Origin: Methanomicrobiales archaeon
GTDB lineage: Archaea; Halobacteriota; Methanomicrobia; Methanomicrobiales; JACTUA01
Assembly (NCBI GenBank): GCA_028678635.1
Contig: JAJRDC010000101.1
Span: forward strand, 1-10,412
DNA: 10,412 nt
Direction of reading: 5' to 3'
The notes beneath the pieces were generated by a model, which saw only the letters and a program-made list of their open reading frames with translations, was not told the origin of the DNA and did no database searches. This document shows positions 6,376 to 10,412 of the stretch, one piece after another (position 1 is the stretch's first letter; each line of letters starts with the position of its first letter). Position numbers and translations under genes: made by a program.

Positions 6376-7427
6376 CGGTCCATTCGCTGTGAGCGCGACA
6401 GGATCTTATTCTCATGGGGGTAGTGGATGGCATCCCAGGGGAACTGCTCCCCCCTCATCCACCGCTCCCAGCGTTCCAGGTCCGCCTTCACCATGAGGGA
6501 CACCAGCTCGTCAAAGTTTACCTTCGGCTTCCAGCCCAGCTGCTCCCGGGCCTTCCGGTAATCACCCTGCAGGTACCGGACGTCCAGCGGGCGCAGGAAT
6601 TTCTTGTCCACCTTCACGTGGTCCCGATAATCCAGACCGACACGGGAGAAAACCTTTTCAGCGAACTCCCGTACGGAATGGGACTCGTTCGTGGCCACTA
6701 CGTAATCGTCAGGTTCATCCTCCTGGAGCATCATCCACATGGATTCCACGTAGTCCGGAGCATAACCCCAGTCCCGCATGGCGTCCAGGTTCCCCACCGA
6801 GATCTCCTTCTGGAGGCCCAGGGATATCCGGGCCGCCGCGTTGGAGAGCTTCCGGGTGATGAACTCAAGACCCCTGATGGGGCTCTCATGGTTGAAGAGG
6901 ATGCCGTTGCAGGCAAACATCCCGTACCCCTTCCGGTAGATCGTCGTGATCCAGTACCCGTAGAGCTTGGCGGCGGCGTACGGGCTCTGGGGCTGGAAGG
7001 GACTCGCCTCGGTGAGGGGCCCATCCTCCGAGCTGAACCCGAAGAGTTCGCTCGTAGAGGCCTGGTAGAACCGGATGTCCCGGTTCACATGCCGGATGGC
7101 CTCCAGGATCCGGGTCACGCCGAGGCCGGTCATCTCCGCCGTGCTGATGGGCTCCTCGAAGGACGACCAGACGAAGCTCTGGGCTGCCAGGTGGTACACC
7201 TCATCGGGTTCCGAGATATGGATCGCCTCGATCAGGGATCCTTCATCGATGAGGTCGGCGCCGATCAGGTGCACCCGGTCAAAGACATCCAGATACTGGA
7301 GGCGCCAGAAGTTAGGGGTGGATAGGCGCCGGTAGATCCCGTAGACCTCATAGCCCTTTTCGAGAAGATAGTGTGCCAGGTACGCCCCGTCCTGGCCCGT
7401 GATCCCGGTGATCAGCACGCGTTTCAT
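6372..7427 (-). CDS. gmd: GDP-mannose 4,6-dehydratase
   Basis: This is a 351-residue extended short-chain dehydrogenase that converts GDP-mannose to GDP-4-keto-6-deoxymannose in the cytosol, using a bound NADP+. The nucleotide-binding loop is TGITGQDG at 7-14, followed by YGIYRR at 29-34. The catalytic set is visible: S124/T125 and E127 in QASTSELFG, and Y150-x3-K154. NGILFNHESP, ITRKLSNAAARI, LDAMRDWGYAPDYVE and HSVREF are diagnostic blocks of GMD rather than of dTDP-glucose dehydratases. The length fits the family (about 340-370). The ATG at 7427 has no Shine-Dalgarno sequence; an AT-richer patch around 7462-7472 could be a weak promoter. It is the first gene of the gmd-cupin-aminotransferase block and sits 123 bases after the GT2-GtrA gene. 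Its product is the substrate for perosamine, GDP-fucose or GDP-rhamnose; no fucose synthase or rhamnose reductase gene is seen here. Confidence 0.93.
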   Translation of the reverse strand: MKRVLITGITGQDGAYLAHYLLEKGYEVYGIYRRLSTPNFWRLQYLDVFDRVHLIGADLIDEGSLIEAIHISEPDEVYHLAAQSFVWSSFEEPISTAEMTGLGVTRILEAIRHVNRDIRFYQASTSELFGFSSEDGPLTEASPFQPQSPYAAAKLYGYWITTIYRKGYGMFACNGILFNHESPIRGLEFITRKLSNAAARISLGLQKEISVGNLDAMRDWGYAPDYVESMWMMLQEDEPDDYVVATNESHSVREFAEKVFSRVGLDYRDHVKVDKKFLRPLDVRYLQGDYRKAREQLGWKPKVNFDELVSLMVKADLERWERWMRGEQFPWDAIHYPHENKILSRSQRMDR

Positions 7428-7477
7428 GGGGGTAATCCATGTACAAGAGCCGCAGCGGGAGTAATCAATCTTCCTTG

Positions 7478-7497
7478 CCGAGGGAAGGATCCCTCGG
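7478..7497. repeat. Perfect 8-bp hairpin upstream of gmd
   Basis: CCGAGGGA (7478-7485) and TCCCTCGG (7490-7497) are perfect inverted repeats separated by four bases. It is the strongest simple stem in the window and lies in the 123-base gap between the GT2-GtrA gene and gmd, about 50 bases before the gmd start. It has no T-run on either side. It may be an mRNA structure, part of a terminator region, or a protein-binding site. Confidence 0.4.
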
Positions 7498-7520
7498 ACG
7501 CAGGCTCCGTCGGCTCCTTC

Positions 7521-7550
7521 AGGGGTCCTCCCCCGGCCGGGGAGCCCCCC
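7521..7550 (-). terminator. GC-rich stem-loop immediately after the GT2-GtrA stop codon
   Basis: In the minus-strand transcript, the bases right after the TGA at 7551 can fold with an inner 6-bp stem CTCCCC/GGGGAG (7539-7544 with 7528-7533, 5-base loop) and an outer GGGG/CCCC stem (7547-7550 with 7522-7525) across a 2-base bulge. The centre contains the palindrome CCCCGGCCGGGG (7531-7542). It is placed like a 3' end or mRNA-stabilising structure. Lack of a T-run makes classical termination uncertain. Confidence 0.35.
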
Positions 7551-8759
7551 TCAGGCTGCGCCGCGCCAGGTGACATTCCGGTTCACCAGGTAGTTCCAGA
7601 CAAATGCGGCCAGGATTCCCAGCAGGTTCGCCACAAGGTAGTAGATGCCGAAGATTTCCTTCCCGATATAGAGAACCGCTATGTTCACGACGAGGCCGCC
7701 CATGGAGACAAGCTGGAAGGAAACGAACCGGTGGAGCCGCCGTTCCATCCGGTGACCCGTCCCCCCCTCGAAAGTCCAGAGGTCGTTCAGGAGGAAGTTC
7801 GTGATGATGGAGGTCTCGATGGCCACGGCGCTGGAGTACAGGTAGTAGATGCCGGCACGTTCCGTGAGCCACCAGAGGATCCCCATGTTCACGATGATGC
7901 CCGAGATCCCGACCAGGCCAAACCGGAGAATCCTCTGCAGCTCCCGCCAGGCCGCCCCTTCCTTCGTCCGCAGGGCGTGGCCCGCGATTCCCATCACCTG
8001 GGCCGCGTAGTCCAGGATTGTGGTGAACCGGAGCTTGCTGGCCCCCTCCTTCCGGTTCTCGAAGGTGTAGGGGATCTCCACCGCCCGCTTCCAGCGGCCC
8101 TTCCCCAGGACCTCCAGGAGAATCTTGTAGCCCCGGGGCTCCAGCGGGGCACCTGACACCACCTCACGCCTGACCGCGAAGAACCCGCTTACCGGGTCGG
8201 TGATCTCGGGGAAGAGGATCCGGCCCAGCGCCGTGGCTCCCAGGGAGATGATCCTCCGGGAGAGGGGCCAGGCCCCGATGCCACCCCCCGGCATGTAGCG
8301 GCTGCCGATGGCCACATCGGCGCCCTCCCGGATCCGCTGGAGAAAGGCCGGGATCAGGGCGACGGGGTGGGAGAAATCAGCGTCAATGACCTGGATCACC
8401 GCCCCCCGGGCTATCCCGAACCCTTCCACCACCGACTGGGAAAGGCCGGGGTTCGCCGTCCGGACTACCAGCCGGACATGGGGAAGCTCCTTCTCCAGCT
8501 CCCTGACAATGGGGATCGTCCGGTCCGGGGAACTGTCGTCCACAACGAGGATTTCCCCACGGATCCCGTGGTCTGACAGGGTGCGGTTCACCTCCCTGAT
8601 CATGGCTCCGATATTCTCCTCCTCCCGGAAGGTGGGGATGACGATGGTGAGTTCCAGGGGACCAGTCGCAGGCCCCCCGGTGAGTTCCGGGGAGCCGTGG
8701 CCGGCGTCCCCGGTGAGGCCATGGGAAGGGGAATCAGGATCCACGGAAGAATCCCTCAC
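7551..8759 (-). CDS. DPM1-like family 2 glycosyltransferase fused to a GtrA membrane domain
   Basis: The 402-residue protein has two parts. Residues about 36-245 are a GT-A glycosyltransferase: TFREEEN at 43-49, DDSSPD at 74-79, metal-binding DAD at 126-128, SRYMPGG at 153-159, DPVSGFFAVRR at 188-198 and EIPYTFENRKEGASKL at 228-243, a textbook DPM1 set. Residues about 275-400 hold four hydrophobic helices starting at RFGLVGISGIIVN and including TNFLLNDLWTF, a GtrA domain, thought to help move or anchor polyprenyl-linked sugars. The likely role is synthesis, and perhaps flipping, of polyprenyl-phosphate mannose or a related sugar for the GT-C enzymes. The frame is open to 8831, but the GTG at 8759 overlaps the upstream stop as GTGA and is preferred; a GTG at 8744 is possible. 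The first 35 residues are a Pro/Gly/Ser-rich tail with a repeated ELT unit. Confidence 0.92.
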   Translation of the reverse strand: MRDSSVDPDSPSHGLTGDAGHGSPELTGGPATGPLELTIVIPTFREEENIGAMIREVNRTLSDHGIRGEILVVDDSSPDRTIPIVRELEKELPHVRLVVRTANPGLSQSVVEGFGIARGAVIQVIDADFSHPVALIPAFLQRIREGADVAIGSRYMPGGGIGAWPLSRRIISLGATALGRILFPEITDPVSGFFAVRREVVSGAPLEPRGYKILLEVLGKGRWKRAVEIPYTFENRKEGASKLRFTTILDYAAQVMGIAGHALRTKEGAAWRELQRILRFGLVGISGIIVNMGILWWLTERAGIYYLYSSAVAIETSIITNFLLNDLWTFEGGTGHRMERRLHRFVSFQLVSMGGLVVNIAVLYIGKEIFGIYYLVANLLGILAAFVWNYLVNRNVTWRGAA

Positions 8760-10294
8760 CCGGAACGGAGCAGGAGGATCCCCTGCCCGTACCGGAAGGC
8801 CTGGTCCATCCTGGTATGATCCTCCAGCCACCGGACCACGTTCCCGGCCGGATCCGTGGAGTTGATGTCCGGCGTGAGCACGTAGAAGATCCGGTGGCCT
8901 CCCGCGGACGCGGACACCTTCTCCAGGTCTGCCGTGGTATACAGCCCGTACAGCAGGGTCCCGTCAGTCTGGTTCGAGTAGTAATACACCAGCGGCTGCC
9001 GCACATATCCCGGTATCACGACCACCAGGTCCCCCGGGCTCGTCTGGCCGCTGAGGTACTGGGAGAAACCCCGCCAGTCATCCTTCTGGGGCGTCGTGTA
9101 GTAGGTCGAAAGGAACGGGACCGCGGCCAGGAAGATGAGGAGCACCGCCGCCACTGCCAGGTACCGGGACCGCACAGCCCTGCAGAAGAGGGGGAATGAG
9201 GCAGCGACTCCCAGGAACAGGAAGGGCTGCAGGTAGATCAGGTACCGGGGGACCATCGGCATCCGGTAGGAGAGGAAGACGCTCGCGAGAAGCGGAAGGA
9301 GCAGGCCGGCGGCCAGCAGGACGGCCAGGGCACGGTCCCGGGGAACGAGCCAGGCCATGCCCGCGATGAAGAGGATCAGCAGGATCACGGCAAGGAACGC
9401 ATTGAATCCGGATATCTGGACCAGCGTCAGGGTGATGGTGGAGAACCCCTGGATACCAAAGCTGGGTCCCCCTCCGGTCCGGAGGAGGAAGAGCTGGACA
9501 GCGTTCACTACGAGGGGCAGGGCCAGGATGAGGAAAACGCCGAGGGCGAGGAGCGGGGCTGCGGCCTCCGTCAGGTTTGCACGGATGGCCCGGAACCGGA
9601 ACGCGAACGCGAGGAGGATCAGGATACCGACGGGCACGAACGCGTAGAAATGGGTCCAGAAGGCGAGGGCCGAGAAAACGCCGAAGCCGATCCAGTTGCT
9701 GTATCCCCCCTTCCGCGTGGCCCGGAGGAAGAAGAGAAGGGCCAGGGAAAAGAAGAAGAGCATGGGGGCATAGGCACGGGCTTCCTGGGAGTAGTAGATA
9801 TGGAACGGCGAGAAGGCGAAAAGCGCCGCTGCGACAAGGGAAGAGGGCCGGTCCAGCACCTCCCGGGCCACGAAGTACATGACCACCACCGTGAGGGCCC
9901 CGAGGAGCGCCGGAACGAACCGGAGCACGGCCTCGCTCTCCCCGAAGGTGAGCATCAGGTGCTCCATCCAGTAAAAGAGGGGCGGGTTGAACTCGCCGGC
10001 CGAGAGGGTGCTCCAGATCTCCACGAGGCTCCTCCGGGCAAATCCCAGCGTGGAGGCCTCGTCCAGCCAAAGCGAGTTTGCCCCCAGGTTCACGAACCGG
10101 AGCAGGAATCCCGCCACCACCACCCCGAGGAGCACCTGGACCAGCCGTTGGGTGCGGAGGGTCTCCCACGCTTTTCCGGGATCACGGACCAGGGTACCGG
10201 GGGAGACCCCCTCCCCAGCCGGATCCGGATCGCAGTCCCTGACCACCGGTTCAGGCGCCCTTGAAGGCGCCTTTCCCTTCCCCTTCTTTCCCAT
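8756..10294 (-). CDS. GT39/PMT_2-type integral membrane glycosyltransferase (ArnT/PMT-like)
   Basis: This is a 512-residue multi-pass GT-C enzyme expected to transfer a sugar from a polyprenyl carrier to an acceptor on the outer face. Key motifs (numbered from the ATG): SLWLDEA with the catalytic-type acidic pair D78-E79 in the first external loop; FNPPLFYW at about 102-109; and SPFHIYYSQEARAY ending near 175, the signature of this family. About eleven to thirteen hydrophobic segments follow, then a soluble C-terminal domain of about 110 residues (from about TTPQKDDWRGF on) that should face outside. A lysine-rich, Pro-containing cytosolic tail of about 50 residues precedes the first helix. 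The GTG at 10303 is in frame and could also be the start; a TATA box centred near 10327 places transcription near 10301, so the leader is absent or very short. It is the first gene of the minus-strand series and overlaps GT2-GtrA by four bases. Confidence 0.9.
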   Translation of the reverse strand: MGKKGKGKAPSRAPEPVVRDCDPDPAGEGVSPGTLVRDPGKAWETLRTQRLVQVLLGVVVAGFLLRFVNLGANSLWLDEASTLGFARRSLVEIWSTLSAGEFNPPLFYWMEHLMLTFGESEAVLRFVPALLGALTVVVMYFVAREVLDRPSSLVAAALFAFSPFHIYYSQEARAYAPMLFFFSLALLFFLRATRKGGYSNWIGFGVFSALAFWTHFYAFVPVGILILLAFAFRFRAIRANLTEAAAPLLALGVFLILALPLVVNAVQLFLLRTGGGPSFGIQGFSTITLTLVQISGFNAFLAVILLILFIAGMAWLVPRDRALAVLLAAGLLLPLLASVFLSYRMPMVPRYLIYLQPFLFLGVAASFPLFCRAVRSRYLAVAAVLLIFLAAVPFLSTYYTTPQKDDWRGFSQYLSGQTSPGDLVVVIPGYVRQPLVYYYSNQTDGTLLYGLYTTADLEKVSASAGGHRIFYVLTPDINSTDPAGNVVRWLEDHTRMDQAFRYGQGILLLRSG

Positions 10295-10321
10295 CGAGAT
10301 CACTAGAGGTTGGAGAGGGGG

Positions 10322-10330
10322 CTATAAAAA
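10322..10330 (-). promoter_or_regulatory. TATA box of the main minus-strand operon
   Basis: The minus strand reads TTTTTATAG, the strongest AT tract of the right end, about 24 bases before the GTG at 10303 and 33 before the ATG at 10294. No Shine-Dalgarno sequence precedes either start, so a leaderless or near-leaderless mRNA is predicted. On the plus strand the same bases read CTATAAAAA, so a divergent promoter for a gene to the right cannot be excluded. The last 82 bases (10331-10412) show no gene. Confidence 0.55.
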
Positions 10331-10412
10331 GGGATGCAGCGGGGAAATAGGGGAATTCTGCACAGGGAACCTCCGCACCGTGGATGCTGACGGGAAGAGG
10401 CTGCCCGCCCCC

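Noticed and set aside
6414..7325. A 303-codon plus-strand open frame opposite gmd.
   Set aside because: It is antisense to a gene with clear catalytic motifs, has no recognisable domain or good start signal, and its composition reflects the complementary codons.
9078..10169. A 363-codon minus-strand frame overlapping the GT39 gene.
   Set aside because: It is Pro/Gly/Arg-rich with no membrane or catalytic pattern, whereas the overlapping frame has the full GT39 signature.
1..10412. CRISPR array, transposon, phage, tRNA or defence system.
   Set aside because: I saw no regularly spaced repeats, transposase or integrase motifs, terminal inverted repeats, tRNA cloverleaf or nuclease/toxin domains.

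Overview
The window looks like part of an archaeal surface-glycan locus, most likely from a GC-rich methanogenic euryarchaeote of the Methanomicrobiales type. The evidence for archaea is indirect. TATA-like boxes sit about 25 bases in front of two start codons that have no Shine-Dalgarno sequence, which is the leaderless arrangement common in archaea. The gene set (a DPM1-like glycosyltransferase fused to GtrA, large GT-C membrane enzymes, ManC) is also common there. No rRNA, tRNA or taxon marker is present, so the assignment is an inference.

Layout. The left edge (1-1163, plus strand) holds the 3' part of manC, a bifunctional mannose-1-phosphate guanylyltransferase / mannose-6-phosphate isomerase. 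Everything else is on the minus strand and is read from right to left: a GT39-type membrane glycosyltransferase (8756-10294), a GT2-GtrA fusion (7551-8759), GDP-mannose 4,6-dehydratase gmd (6372-7427), a small cupin (5965-6375), a DegT-family aminotransferase closely resembling GDP-perosamine synthase (4847-5965), a four-helix SMR/EamA transporter (4365-4754), a stand-alone DPM1-like GT2 (3592-4368), a SAM-dependent methyltransferase (2733-3509), and a second GT-C-like membrane protein (1300-2580) that ends convergently with manC. Most junctions are tight: three start/stop overlaps of the GTGA type and one TGATG. Gaps of 82-152 bases separate the sub-blocks. No gene-free stretch exceeds 300 bases.

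How the genes fit together (inference). ManC makes GDP-mannose, Gmd makes GDP-4-keto-6-deoxymannose, and the aminotransferase makes GDP-perosamine (4-amino-4,6-dideoxymannose). The cupin and the methyltransferase may modify the intermediate or product. A DPM-like GT2 could load the sugar on a polyprenyl phosphate, the SMR protein or GtrA domain could help it cross the membrane, and the GT-C enzymes could transfer it to an external acceptor. The DegT + SDR + GT2 + SMR + GT-C set parallels the bacterial Arn (aminoarabinose) system in design, but is built on GDP-mannose chemistry. No gene here is an unknown family; the interest lies in the combination.
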